Positions 51,569 to 60,267 of a stretch of 64,000 nucleotides of DNA are shown piece by piece. Position numbers and translations under genes: made by a program. The stretch covers positions 124,001-188,000 of the forward strand of contig NZ_JACHGJ010000008.1 in assembly GCF_014207565.1 (NCBI RefSeq). The letters run 5' to 3'. Positions within the stretch are counted from its first letter, which is position 1, and every line of letters starts with the position of its first letter. Under the pieces are notes generated by a model. That model was not told the DNA's origin. It made no database searches and was given only the letters and a program-made list of their open reading frames with translations. Source of the stretch: Spirochaeta isovalerica. Lineage in GTDB: Bacteria > Spirochaetota > Spirochaetia > DSM-2461.

Positions 51569-53428
51569 TCAGATACTGATAATAGAGGGAGAGAGGTAAA
51601 GACAATCTTCTCCGGAAAGAACAGCCTGGTAGAGAAAGGGCTCCGCTTCTTCATTGAGCCTCAGGTTATCCGAGAGGATTTCCTTCTCCATCAACAGCTC
51701 TTCCGTATAAATCGCGGCTTTAAGACCCAGATAAGTGACAATCAGGACATATCCTCCTTCAGAACCGGCGGAAACCTTGTGAAGCCGGCCCGACTCGGTA
51801 AATAGCGGGAGCTCCTCTTCCTTGAACCTGTAAAAGAGGAAATCATCTCTGTCTCCGATCAGCGAATGGGCACTGAAAGGCTCAGTGCTTTCCACGTTCC
51901 TGGCGGGAAAGGCCATAGTCCGGCCGCCGCTTCTCATAAGCAGGATTTTTGTCATGACTCGTGATGTAGGGATGACAATCTTATAGGTGACGCCCTTTCC
52001 CTCATCATTGATGAGATGGATTTCACCTTTCAGTTTGTCCTGAATATTGTGAATAACAAGATCGAGACCGACTCCCCGACCTGAAAGAGAATCGGCTTCC
52101 TCCACCGTGGAAAACCCCGGTTTGGCCAGAATGGAAAGGAGATCCCCCTCTCCGCTGTCTTTCAACCCCAGGCGGGAAGCTCTTTCCAGAACGGCTCGGC
52201 GGTTTATGCCCCTGCCATCGTCGCTCAAGGTTATATGTATGCGCTCATCGGCCATTTCCGTATGAATGACCAGAGAACCGGATTCACTCTTTCCGGCTGC
52301 CCGCCTCTCATCGAAGCTTTCCAGTCCGTGATAGACAGCATTACGTATAAGGTGCTGAAGAGTCTCTGAGATTATATCGAAAACTGTCCTGTCCACCGCA
52401 CAGGATTCTCCGCTCATCAACAGCTCCGCCGATTTGCCTGTTTTCCGGCAGAGTTCCTCTACAAACCGGGGAAAACCTTTGAGCAGCGTATTGAGCGGCA
52501 CCATGGTCACATTGAGAAGAACTCTTTCCATCCCTCGGGCCAGCTGATGAAGATCGTCCATTTTGGTCCTGTATGAGGAAAAACGTCCGGTTGCCACTTT
52601 CAGCTGATCGATATAACCGGCCAACTCATCCACCTTCCTCTGTTCGACTCTGATCCACGAACCGGTGGGGTGTGTTTTCCCTTCATCGAAATTGAGATTG
52701 ATAACATCATCTTCCCTTTCCAGATAGGATGCGTAATCCAGCCTTATCAGATCAACTCTGACGATGGAATCGACATTGACGGCCTTATAGATTCCGCTTA
52801 CATCGAGATCAGTCGTAATATAGGCAGTGAATCTGGTAAAATCAGCCTGTCTGTCGTCCATGGGCGGGTCTGTGGTAATGACATTTACCGAAAGCTCCAG
52901 GTTATTCATAAGCAGATAAGCCCTGGCATAAAGCATCTGGGGAAACTCGTCGAGATGACAGATTATCCTGTACAGTTTCTCGCCTCTCCTCGAAGCTTCA
53001 GAGAGCAGCTCCTTTTCAAAGGGGGAAAAGAGGTCTCTTTTCCGAACGGGCCTTTCTTCTTCTGATTGTTCCTCCCGCTCCGATGAAAACTCTATCAACG
53101 GCGGAAGCTCCTCTTCCATAAGCCTGTCGAGTTCACGGTTCATTATGGAAACGGCTTTCATTATCTTCTCTATTGTCTCTTCATCTGTTTCTGCGCCCTT
53201 CCGATAGCTGTCGAAGAGTGATTCGAGGGAATGGGCAAGAGATTCGAGAGTGGTCATTTCCAGAAAGGCGGCTCCCGATTTCAGAGAATGCATATACCGG
53301 AATATGCGATCGATCAGGTGCCGGTTATAGGGGTCGTTCTTCCACTCATCAAGATCCCGGAGAAGAGACCCCATGATCTCTTCGGCATTGCGAAGAAATT
53401 CGTCGGTATGAGCTGTTGCGCTATCCAT
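51569..53428 (-). CDS. Divergent CheA-type chemotaxis histidine kinase
   Basis: 619 residues. HPt domain (1-110) with phospho-His near 47 in YMHSLKSGAAFLEM. Residues 150-260 form an alpha/beta domain in the P2 position (LYRIICHLDEFPQMLYARAY). P3 dimerisation: VEQRKVDELAGYIDQLK. P4 ATPase: HLIRNAVYHGLES (Tyr where most CheA have Asp), LSDDGRGIN, SGRGVGLDLV. P5 CheW-like C-terminus: MRSGGRTMAFPARNVEST. ATG at 53428 overlaps the J-HEAT stop (TGATG). No CheW or CheY lies next to it. It is downstream of Hsp70 and J genes in the flagellar operon and upstream of the CZB chemoreceptor. Confidence 0.88.
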   Translation of the reverse strand: MDSATAHTDEFLRNAEEIMGSLLRDLDEWKNDPYNRHLIDRIFRYMHSLKSGAAFLEMTTLESLAHSLESLFDSYRKGAETDEETIEKIMKAVSIMNRELDRLMEEELPPLIEFSSEREEQSEEERPVRKRDLFSPFEKELLSEASRRGEKLYRIICHLDEFPQMLYARAYLLMNNLELSVNVITTDPPMDDRQADFTRFTAYITTDLDVSGIYKAVNVDSIVRVDLIRLDYASYLEREDDVINLNFDEGKTHPTGSWIRVEQRKVDELAGYIDQLKVATGRFSSYRTKMDDLHQLARGMERVLLNVTMVPLNTLLKGFPRFVEELCRKTGKSAELLMSGESCAVDRTVFDIISETLQHLIRNAVYHGLESFDERRAAGKSESGSLVIHTEMADERIHITLSDDGRGINRRAVLERASRLGLKDSGEGDLLSILAKPGFSTVEEADSLSGRGVGLDLVIHNIQDKLKGEIHLINDEGKGVTYKIVIPTSRVMTKILLMRSGGRTMAFPARNVESTEPFSAHSLIGDRDDFLFYRFKEEELPLFTESGRLHKVSAGSEGGYVLIVTYLGLKAAIYTEELLMEKEILSDNLRLNEEAEPFLYQAVLSGEDCLYLSPSIISI

Positions 53429-54273
53429 CAAATACGGCTCCGCAGCAATTCCGACTGAGCTCTCAGATTTTTATCCCGGTCATTCAATCCCATTTCGATA
53501 ATGCTGCTGAAAGGCCTGGGATTCCGGAATGAAGCGACGGCATCCAGAACAGCTCTGCGGATTGCGGTAGATCCGGAACACATCAGCGAGCTTAACTCAG
53601 GACCGGCCTGAACGATCTGAAGAGCGCCGACGGCTCTGATTGAAGCAGCCGTAACTTTATCAGATGAGTTATAGAAACCGTTTTTCAGATAAGGATAGAC
53701 GGATTTCCGCTTTAGACTGATCAGATTGTCGATGGCTTTCAGCTTTTCCCTATCGGATTTCTTCCCCTGCAGGATCTCTCCCGCCAGGCGGGCCTGATGG
53801 ACGGGGTCGGACTGATGCCCGGAATGCCTGGCCTCTTCGGCAGCTTGTTTTATCCTTTCTTCGGCAGCACGACGACGGTTCCTTTCGGCCTCGCGTTTCT
53901 TCCTGTCTTCAGCAGCGCGGCGGCGGGACTCTTCAGCTTCACGCCTTTTCCTGGCATCGGCAGTCCGGCGGCGGATTTCTTCAGCGGCTCGATGGGCGGC
54001 ATCCTCTTCTTCCTTTTTTTTCCTCTCTTCCCATTCCTTCCTTTCCGTTTCCCGGAATGGGGAATAATTGGTCTTTAATGCGTAACCGCTCTTGAAAGGA
54101 CCGTAATCGAGAAGCAGTTCGTAAGCTTCATGAAGCCGGGTAAATTTCCTGCTGTCTCCGCCTTTTCTGTCGGGGTGGTACTTTTTAGCCATAGTCCGGT
54201 ATGCGAATTTCAAATCATCCAACCCGGCTGTCCGGGGCAGTTCCAGTATCCGGAAGCAATCGTTGACAGTCAT
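53428..54273 (-). CDS. J-domain protein with charged helix and HEAT-like C-terminus
   Basis: 281 residues. The J domain (1-65) has FRILELPRTAGLDDLKFAYR, HPD in KKYHPDRKGGDS and LHEAYELLLDYG. Residues 70-150 are a long Glu/Arg/Ala-rich single helix (RRRAAEDRKKREAERNRRRA). The C-terminal 110 residues carry HEAT-like repeats (KAIDNLISLKRKSVYPYL; AVLDAVASFRNPRPFSSII), a protein-binding scaffold. Overlaps Hsp70 (ATGA, 4 nt) and CheA (1 nt). It is presumably the dedicated co-chaperone of the adjacent Hsp70, with the HEAT part selecting the client. Confidence 0.82.
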   Translation of the reverse strand: MTVNDCFRILELPRTAGLDDLKFAYRTMAKKYHPDRKGGDSRKFTRLHEAYELLLDYGPFKSGYALKTNYSPFRETERKEWEERKKKEEEDAAHRAAEEIRRRTADARKRREAEESRRRAAEDRKKREAERNRRRAAEERIKQAAEEARHSGHQSDPVHQARLAGEILQGKKSDREKLKAIDNLISLKRKSVYPYLKNGFYNSSDKVTAASIRAVGALQIVQAGPELSSLMCSGSTAIRRAVLDAVASFRNPRPFSSIIEMGLNDRDKNLRAQSELLRSRI

Positions 54274-55964
54274 ACAGCCTGAACCTCCCCGTCGAGAATG
54301 GCATTAAGCTCGGCCGTAATGGACTCGAGGGCTGTTTTTGCTTCCCACAATCCCTCATAGTCGCGCTCTTTAAGGGACTGTTCGGCGCTGTAAAGCACTT
54401 CCCGAATTTCGCACTGGAAATTGAAGTCATAGGACAGAGGCGACATTCTGTTCAATCCCTGAACCCGGTTAATCAGAGAATGGACCCTTTTCTCCAGAAT
54501 GATTCTCTCTTCATCTTCCGTCCGGCTTCCGCTGTCCATAACAGAAGAAGTAAAGATGATGTTCTGGCGGATTCCCGTATCCATATCTTTGGCTTTAACA
54601 TGGAGCAGCCCGTCCGTATCGACTTTGAATGCCACTTTTATTCGGGCATCGCCTCTTCTGCCCTGGCGGATGCCGGAAAGAAGAAAACGGCCGTAGGGAG
54701 AATTGAGGGCCGCCTGGCGGTTTTCACCTTCCAGGATTTTTATTTCCACTGATCTCTGATTATCCGCTACAGTCGTAAAAGTCTTGAATTGTATGGACGG
54801 CAGGGGAGAATTCTTTCTGATTATGGGAATGAAAGTTCCGTCATCTATTTCCACCCCAAGGCTATGGGACGTCACATCCTGAATCTCGATTTCTCTTTCG
54901 CCTTTTTCCAGAAGATATCCCTGAAACGCCGCTCCGAGAGCAACAGATTCTTCGGGATTTACCTGCTTCTCCAAAGTGAATCCGAAGCGGCTCTGCAGTA
55001 ACTCCCGGATCAGGGGTATGCGGCTGGAACCTCCGGAGAGGACCAGATTATCGATTCTGTTCCGGCTTATGCGCGATTCCCTTAAAGTCTTATCGAGCAG
55101 ATTCATTGTCCGCTCGGCCAGCGGTCTTATCATTCGGTTGAATTCGTCTCTTGTAATTCTGTAAGTCAGGTGAACCGGGCCTTTGCCTGTTGAGATAAAG
55201 GGGAGCGAGATGGTTGCGCTTTCCCTGGTCGACAATTCAATTTTGGCCTGTTCCACTCTGTTGCGAAGGTGCTGAACGAGCAAACTGTCATCGTTGACAG
55301 AAATTCCCGCCTTAGCGGAAAAATAAGCGGCAACTTTTTTGTAAAGAAGATTGTCGAAATCCACTCCCCCCAGTCTCGACTCGCCGTTTGAAGCGATAAC
55401 GATAAAGCGGTTCCCTTCTTTGCGGAGAAGAGACACATCGAATGTACCGCCGCCGAGGTCGTACACCAGGAGCGTGCGATCTTCTTTTTTCCTGTCCGCG
55501 AATATAAGGGCTGACGAAGTGGGTTCGTTAATGATTTTCCGGACTTTCAAACCGGCGAGCCTTCCCGCTTCAATGGTGGCTTTTCTCTGCCTTTCATTGA
55601 AATAAGCCGGAACGGTGATGACGGCCTCGGAGACTTCCTCACCGAGGTAGTTCTCACAATCTTTTTTTAAAGACTTCAAAATAAAGGAGGAGATCTCCTG
55701 GGGACTGTAACCTTTGCCGTTTATGGTATAGATATGATCGGAACCCATGCGGCGTTTGACATTGAGAACTGTGGCGCTCCTGTTGATGAGTGCCTGGTTT
55801 CTGGCAGACTCTCCCACAAGGATTTCCCCCGATGGATCAATCGCCACAGCTGAAGGCGTAATTCTCCGGCCTCTGCTGTTGGGGATTATAGTCAGCTCTC
55901 TTTTGTCGTAAAATGCCGCCGAGGAATTGGTGGTTCCCAGGTCGATACCGATAATGTGTTTCAA
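54270..55964 (-). CDS. Hsp70 family chaperone (DnaK/HscC-like, short)
   Basis: 564 residues. The ATPase domain shows IGIDLGTTNSSAAFYD, VPAYFNERQRKATIEAGRLA, INEPTSSALIFAD, LLVYDLGGGTFDVSLL and VLSGGSSRIPLIRELL. The substrate-binding domain is present (SLGVEIDDGTFIPIIRKN; RRGDARIKVAFKVDTDGLL) with a short lid, about 50-70 residues smaller than housekeeping DnaK. It is therefore a specialised Hsp70. The following J gene overlaps it by 4 nt and the flagellar operon gene before it ends 4 nt upstream. Confidence 0.92.
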   Translation of the reverse strand: MKHIIGIDLGTTNSSAAFYDKRELTIIPNSRGRRITPSAVAIDPSGEILVGESARNQALINRSATVLNVKRRMGSDHIYTINGKGYSPQEISSFILKSLKKDCENYLGEEVSEAVITVPAYFNERQRKATIEAGRLAGLKVRKIINEPTSSALIFADRKKEDRTLLVYDLGGGTFDVSLLRKEGNRFIVIASNGESRLGGVDFDNLLYKKVAAYFSAKAGISVNDDSLLVQHLRNRVEQAKIELSTRESATISLPFISTGKGPVHLTYRITRDEFNRMIRPLAERTMNLLDKTLRESRISRNRIDNLVLSGGSSRIPLIRELLQSRFGFTLEKQVNPEESVALGAAFQGYLLEKGEREIEIQDVTSHSLGVEIDDGTFIPIIRKNSPLPSIQFKTFTTVADNQRSVEIKILEGENRQAALNSPYGRFLLSGIRQGRRGDARIKVAFKVDTDGLLHVKAKDMDTGIRQNIIFTSSVMDSGSRTEDEERIILEKRVHSLINRVQGLNRMSPLSYDFNFQCEIREVLYSAEQSLKERDYEGLWEAKTALESITAELNAILDGEVQAV

Positions 55965-55968
55965 GCAA

Positions 55969-56463
55969 TCAGCCCTTTCTGGAATTCAAAGTTATAATCA
56001 ACTCCACTTCTCCGATGGAAGTACCGGTCCGGGAAGCGATTAATTCAGGAGTCAGCCCCTGATTATACATATCCAGTATTCTGTTTTTTTCACTTAGATT
56101 TTCGTCAGTTTTCTCACTCTCCCTTACCATTTCATCAGCAGGGACGGGAATTTTTCTCATTCTTGACAAATGGGAATAACCCTCGGTTTCATCTTTTTTC
56201 CTGTTCAGCTCCCTGTTAAGGCGAAGGACCGTTTTATCGGCATCCTCCATAAGCGCCGTAAGTTTTTTTATACGGTCTTCAATTAGAAGTATATTCCTTT
56301 CCGTTGTCTGATTCAGCTCCAGAATGAGAGAGTTTACCTCTTCATCGACTCTCGAGAGTATTTTTTCCGAGTTGAGTATTCTGGTGATTCTTCTGTTAAG
56401 AAGAAAATAGACAGAGTAGATGGCCAGGAGACAAATTCCCGCAACCGTAAATGCTGTTGTCAT
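55969..56463 (-). CDS. Membrane-anchored coiled-coil protein of the flagellar operon (DUF6115-like tail)
   Basis: 164 residues. One N-terminal membrane helix (FTVAGICLLAIYSVYFLL), a coiled coil (about 35-95, LTALMEDADKTVLRLNREL), and a C-terminal helix-turn-helix-like tail ILDMYNQGLTPELIASRTG and TSIGEVELIITL, a pattern found on proteins at this place in flagellar operons of Firmicutes and spirochaetes. The tail looks like an HTH but is probably a protein contact module. Function unknown. Starts 4 nt after the previous stop and is followed closely by Hsp70. Confidence 0.72.
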   Translation of the reverse strand: MTTAFTVAGICLLAIYSVYFLLNRRITRILNSEKILSRVDEEVNSLILELNQTTERNILLIEDRIKKLTALMEDADKTVLRLNRELNRKKDETEGYSHLSRMRKIPVPADEMVRESEKTDENLSEKNRILDMYNQGLTPELIASRTGTSIGEVELIITLNSRKG

Positions 56464-56466
56464 AGA

Positions 56467-56790
56467 TTAACCTGATATGTCGATATGAGATCCCATATCG
56501 GGATCGCTGAATACTTTTTTAGGGGGGCGTTCCGCTTCGGAGTCTTTTTTTTCGTTTTCCTGAGAACCGGATCCGGCATTCGCTCCGCCGCCTTCATCTT
56601 TCAGTTTCTGGGCTTCCTTGTCCTCTTCCGTTTTATTGACGGATTTATCCTGCTGAAGTTCCTGTTCCTTAAGCTCTTTGGCTCCCGCTGCCTGTTGTGA
56701 AGCGACAGCTTCTTTGAGATGATTCTGCTCTTTTCCCACTTCATTCAACCGCACAAACATAGTCTGCAGGTCGAGGGGCGTAATAGCCAT
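56467..56790 (-). CDS. Small hydrophilic protein of the flagellar operon
   Basis: 107 residues: an N-terminal helix (MAITPLDLQTMFVRLNEVGK), a low-complexity Lys/Glu/Gly linker and a conserved-looking end KKVFSDPDMGSHIDISG. No domain or signal peptide. The same short pattern (MxITPLDLQxxFxxLxxVGK ... DPxxGxHIDxxG) occurs in genes after fapA in related flagellar operons, as far as I recall. Its ATG overlaps the fapA stop (TAATG). Confidence 0.65.
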   Translation of the reverse strand: MAITPLDLQTMFVRLNEVGKEQNHLKEAVASQQAAGAKELKEQELQQDKSVNKTEEDKEAQKLKDEGGGANAGSGSQENEKKDSEAERPPKKVFSDPDMGSHIDISG

Positions 56791-58760
56791 TAATCCCTCC
56801 GGATCAGTTCCTCCGCGATTTCCTCATAAGCGGTGGTGGTTATAAAACCATTTTCAACGACGAACGTAACAGCCGAATCATAGGGGTTGGTGATATCGAG
56901 AGCCGCATCCTTGATGAAGATCTTGACTCCGGGATGTACCGTTTTCGCCGCACTTATCTTACCTGAAACTTTAAGCGATTCCAGATAATCCAGTCTTCTT
57001 TCAATTTCGGCCGTAACCTTGTTTTTCTCAAGCGACAGCTTGTTCATCATCTTTTTCTGGTTCATAAGAGCCTGTACTTTCTGAGAAGGGAATTTATCCT
57101 TCATAATCTTCTTCTGCTTGAGAAGGCCCTGAATATTGCGGCTTAGCTCATCGAGTTTTTCCTCGATGGTTTTCTGTTCAGCTTCGAAATGCTCTAATTC
57201 CTCTTTCGTTTTCGGATCGTATCCGACTTCGATAAGAGTTTCCGCTCCATGGGGCGACCCCAGCACGGCGGCATTGACTTCTTCGGCGGCCCGAACATGA
57301 CCCCCGACAATCTTCGCCCGTTTACCCTGGCAGAGAATTTTGGCATTGGCATCGACTTTTGAATTGACAATGCCGTCACTGACAATGACATTGCTGCCTG
57401 ATTCGACAGTCGCGTTTGTAATGAAAGAAGCCCATACACTTTTCTGGGCTTTTATCATTCCCGATTCGTCGCCTTCACCTCCGTTGATCCCCTGCTTAAC
57501 AACAATGTCACCACCGGAGGTGAGTTTGGATTTACCGACAAACCCCAGAACTTCAATCGTTCCCTGGGCCGTAACTTCGAAGCCGTCTTCTACATTACCT
57601 TTGATAACGACTGTCCCCAGAGCATTGATATTCCCTGTGGAAGTATTCACATCTCCCGAAACGACCATAACCGTCTCGACACTTATTTTGCCTTTGCTGA
57701 GAAGAACCTGTCCGCTTTCCTCAGCGACGGCGATCTCACCGTTCTGAGCGATGGTCACATTCTTACCCAGGCCGATCTGAATATCTTTACCGTCCCGGGC
57801 TTTAATGGGCGTGCCGTAGATGTTTTTACCGTTCTTACCCAGTTCCGGAGGTATTTTTTTAGCAAGGGGCTGACCTTTGATAACGTTCTGTATAAGATTG
57901 AGTTCTTTGAAGTCTACTTTTCCATCATCTTTGATCTTGAGTTTGACCTTATGAGGGTCGGTTTCAAAAAGATATTTTATGTATCCGTCCTGTCCGTTAA
58001 CCGGTTCAATTCCTCTGGCCACGACATAAGACTGCCGGTATAGGGGATTTTCCTCAAAAGCCTGCAGAAGCTCTTCATCGATGCCGGCGATAACCCTGTT
58101 ATTCTTGAGAAATCCTTTGATATCATCAACTGTCAGATTGGCGCCTCCGGGTCCGGGTTCGGAGACATAGATGGAAGCGGTCATCTCCTCATCATCCACT
58201 TCAATGGACATCAGGGGATCATTGACCGGATTATAGGAAAACTCACCGACTTTGACATACATATCGTCAGCGCGGCTGACGACCTCTTCAACTGTCTTCA
58301 TATCATAAGATGTGAGAGCGCGATTGAATATTTCGGCTTCGACTTCTTCCGAGGCAACAGGCTCTCCCGATCCGTAAGGCTTTCTCACTTTAAGATAGGC
58401 ATAGCCGTCGCGGCTCAAGCGAAGGGAGAACTCTCCGTTCCTGTCATCGTGGATAACTTCTCCGCCCTCATCGATATCAACAAGATGATCCAGATCATCC
58501 ATATCGGAACTGTCATCAACGAAGGCCTTCTCTGCTTCGTATACGATAAGAGTACAGTCTTTATGGCCGACTCCGAAAACGCCACGCTTTCCTTTGTCCA
58601 GGACTTCATATTCGAGTTTTCTCATCGGGATGCCCAATTCGATAGACCCCTGTAGCAGAGCATCCTCAACATTTTTGCCCGTGACGTGAACTGAGGTCCG
58701 TTCTTTATCCAATTCAATCTGACGGAGCATAAATTCACGGATCTGCTCATTGGAAACCAT
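56790..58760 (-). CDS. fapA: FapA/DUF342 family protein
   Basis: 656 residues. The N-terminal ~75 residues resemble the Jag-N domain (SIELGIPMRKLEYEVLDKGKRGVFGVG). A central DUF342 beta-helix follows, rich in Gly/Val repeats (GDVNTSTGNINALGTVVIKG; GFEVTAQGTIEVLGFVGKS; VESGSNVIVSDGIVNSKV), and then a coiled coil (about 530-590). DUF342/FapA proteins are linked to flagellar number or polar flagellum assembly. No membrane segment is seen, so it is cytoplasmic. It lies 12 nt after the sigma factor in the operon. Confidence 0.88.
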   Translation of the reverse strand: MVSNEQIREFMLRQIELDKERTSVHVTGKNVEDALLQGSIELGIPMRKLEYEVLDKGKRGVFGVGHKDCTLIVYEAEKAFVDDSSDMDDLDHLVDIDEGGEVIHDDRNGEFSLRLSRDGYAYLKVRKPYGSGEPVASEEVEAEIFNRALTSYDMKTVEEVVSRADDMYVKVGEFSYNPVNDPLMSIEVDDEEMTASIYVSEPGPGGANLTVDDIKGFLKNNRVIAGIDEELLQAFEENPLYRQSYVVARGIEPVNGQDGYIKYLFETDPHKVKLKIKDDGKVDFKELNLIQNVIKGQPLAKKIPPELGKNGKNIYGTPIKARDGKDIQIGLGKNVTIAQNGEIAVAEESGQVLLSKGKISVETVMVVSGDVNTSTGNINALGTVVIKGNVEDGFEVTAQGTIEVLGFVGKSKLTSGGDIVVKQGINGGEGDESGMIKAQKSVWASFITNATVESGSNVIVSDGIVNSKVDANAKILCQGKRAKIVGGHVRAAEEVNAAVLGSPHGAETLIEVGYDPKTKEELEHFEAEQKTIEEKLDELSRNIQGLLKQKKIMKDKFPSQKVQALMNQKKMMNKLSLEKNKVTAEIERRLDYLESLKVSGKISAAKTVHPGVKIFIKDAALDITNPYDSAVTFVVENGFITTTAYEEIAEELIRRD

Positions 58761-58772
58761 ATTGACCTCTGT

Positions 58773-59561
58773 TTACATAATTCCTTTTTTCACATTTGTC
58801 AGTTTAGCTCTCAGCCGGGAAATGGCCTTGGTATGGAGCTGTGAAATCCGGGATTCCGTGACTTCCAGAACTTTCCCGATCTCTTTCAGGGTGAGATCTT
58901 CATAGTAATAGAGCACGAGCACTTTTTTTTCTTTCTCAGGGAGATTCTGAATCGCTTCGACGATGACTCTCTTTATCTCATCTTTTTCCACGATCATTTC
59001 GGGTTGGAGACTGGAAGGCGATTCGATCGTATCAACCAGAGAGACTTTATCATTTTCATCGCCGCTGTTCCAGATATCGTTGAGAGACAGAAGAGAGGTT
59101 CCGCTGACTTTCAGCATCACCTTGTTGAAATCATTCTGATCAAGATTCATTTCCCGGGCGATTTCCTCATCAGAAGCGGCTCTTCCCAGTTTCGACTCCA
59201 GCCTTTGAACGGCTTCATCGAGCTCCCGGCTTTTCTGTCTTACAGAACGGGGCACCCAGTCTATGGATCTGAGTTCATCTATAATGGAACCGCGGATTCT
59301 GGTAACGGCATATGTTTTGAATTTGACATGCTTTTCCGGGTCAAACTTTTCAATAGCATCAAAAAGACCGAAAACGCCGAACCCGACAAGATCGTCAAAA
59401 TCCACATTATGGGGCATTCCAATGGAGACCTTGCCCGCGACATATTTTACCAGCGGGGCATACTGCTTGATAATCGCATCTCTGATTCCGGCATCTCTGG
59501 TTTTTCTGTATCTGCTCCACAATTCCGCTTCGGGAACGCCGTTTATAATATTGTCAGCCAT
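58773..59561 (-). CDS. fliA: FliA/WhiG family RNA polymerase sigma factor (sigma-28)
   Basis: 262 residues with regions 2, 3 and 4: [12 protein letters not shown]-type start ([18 protein letters not shown]), [40 protein letters not shown] (sigma-28 region 2.4-3.0 signature), [20 protein letters not shown], and region 4 [20 protein letters not shown] with the [20 protein letters not shown]. It directs late flagellar and chemotaxis genes. Sits between the 221-residue membrane protein and fapA, as in Treponema-type operons. Confidence 0.95.
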   Translation of the reverse strand: MADNIINGVPEAELWSRYRKTRDAGIRDAIIKQYAPLVKYVAGKVSIGMPHNVDFDDLVGFGVFGLFDAIEKFDPEKHVKFKTYAVTRIRGSIIDELRSIDWVPRSVRQKSRELDEAVQRLESKLGRAASDEEIAREMNLDQNDFNKVMLKVSGTSLLSLNDIWNSGDENDKVSLVDTIESPSSLQPEMIVEKDEIKRVIVEAIQNLPEKEKKVLVLYYYEDLTLKEIGKVLEVTESRISQLHTKAISRLRAKLTNVKKGIM

Positions 59562-59569
59562 AAGCGATC

Positions 59570-60235
59570 CTATTTGGTCTCCTTATTCATAACAGTTTTT
59601 ACTGCTTTCGCTAAATCTTCAGGACTGTTCTGTTCAGCAATAACGCCGGCGATTCCTTCCGGACTCAAGCGATGCCCCGAGCTGAAGGATTCACTTTTAT
59701 TATACTCGTTTTCTTCGCCTGAATCAGTCTTTTTTTCTTCTTCAGGTTCGGAAGTGGAAAAAGTTGAAGAAAATGAACCCAAATCCGGAAGACTGTCTAT
59801 GTCAACAGAAGTTTTCATCTCCAGATCGACCTGCTTACTCCTCTCACCGAGCTTTTGCGATGACCTGCCGCCGGACTCCTCGTCCCCATCGTCACCGGAG
59901 ATATCCTCAGCTTCTTCGTCATCATCATCAGTGGGCTGGAGGGGAATCGGGTTATCGTCTTCGTCGAGAACAATATTGACCCGGGAACCTCCGGCCGAAT
60001 CATCGGTTTCCGAATCGCCGCCGGAAGGGTTTTCACCTGAAACAAGAAAAGAAACGGCTACAAAATTAACAGCTGAGGCGAACAGGGCGAACAACACCAG
60101 AACGACAACTGCGCGAAGCAGCACAGACGCGGCATCGACTCCGCCGACAAGACCGCTCAGAACGGAAATGAAAACTGCGGCAAGAGCTGAGATTGCTATA
60201 TATTTCCAGTTGAGCTTCTCCCAGAACAGAGTCAC
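59570..60235 (-). CDS. Two-helix membrane protein with acidic cytoplasmic tail
   Basis: 221 residues. Two hydrophobic helices ([20 protein letters not shown] and [20 protein letters not shown]) followed by a long, strongly acidic, disordered region ([20 protein letters not shown]) and a short helical end [20 protein letters not shown]. It lies between flhG and fliA, overlapping neither; proteins of this kind are found in spirochaete flagellar operons without an assigned role. The tail could recruit a partner to the membrane. Confidence 0.68.
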   Translation of the reverse strand: MTLFWEKLNWKYIAISALAAVFISVLSGLVGGVDAASVLLRAVVVLVLFALFASAVNFVAVSFLVSGENPSGGDSETDDSAGGSRVNIVLDEDDNPIPLQPTDDDDEEAEDISGDDGDEESGGRSSQKLGERSKQVDLEMKTSVDIDSLPDLGSFSSTFSTSEPEEEKKTDSGEENEYNKSESFSSGHRLSPEGIAGVIAEQNSPEDLAKAVKTVMNKETK

Positions 60236-60267
60236 TTCCCTCCCATATTCAGATTAGGTCAATAAAC

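Noticed and set aside
53850-54010. Possible tandem DNA repeat
   Set aside because: The repetitive look is codon-level repetition of the charged helix in the J-HEAT protein, not a DNA repeat array or CRISPR; spacers and repeats are not regular.
53797-54078. Phe/Pro-rich plus-strand frame that looks like a membrane protein
   Set aside because: It is the complement of the Glu/Arg/Ala-rich helix of the J-HEAT protein.
59004-60257. A 417-codon plus-strand frame opposite fliA and the acidic membrane protein
   Set aside because: The Ser-rich product is the reverse reading of the acidic tail on the minus strand; both minus-strand genes are well supported.
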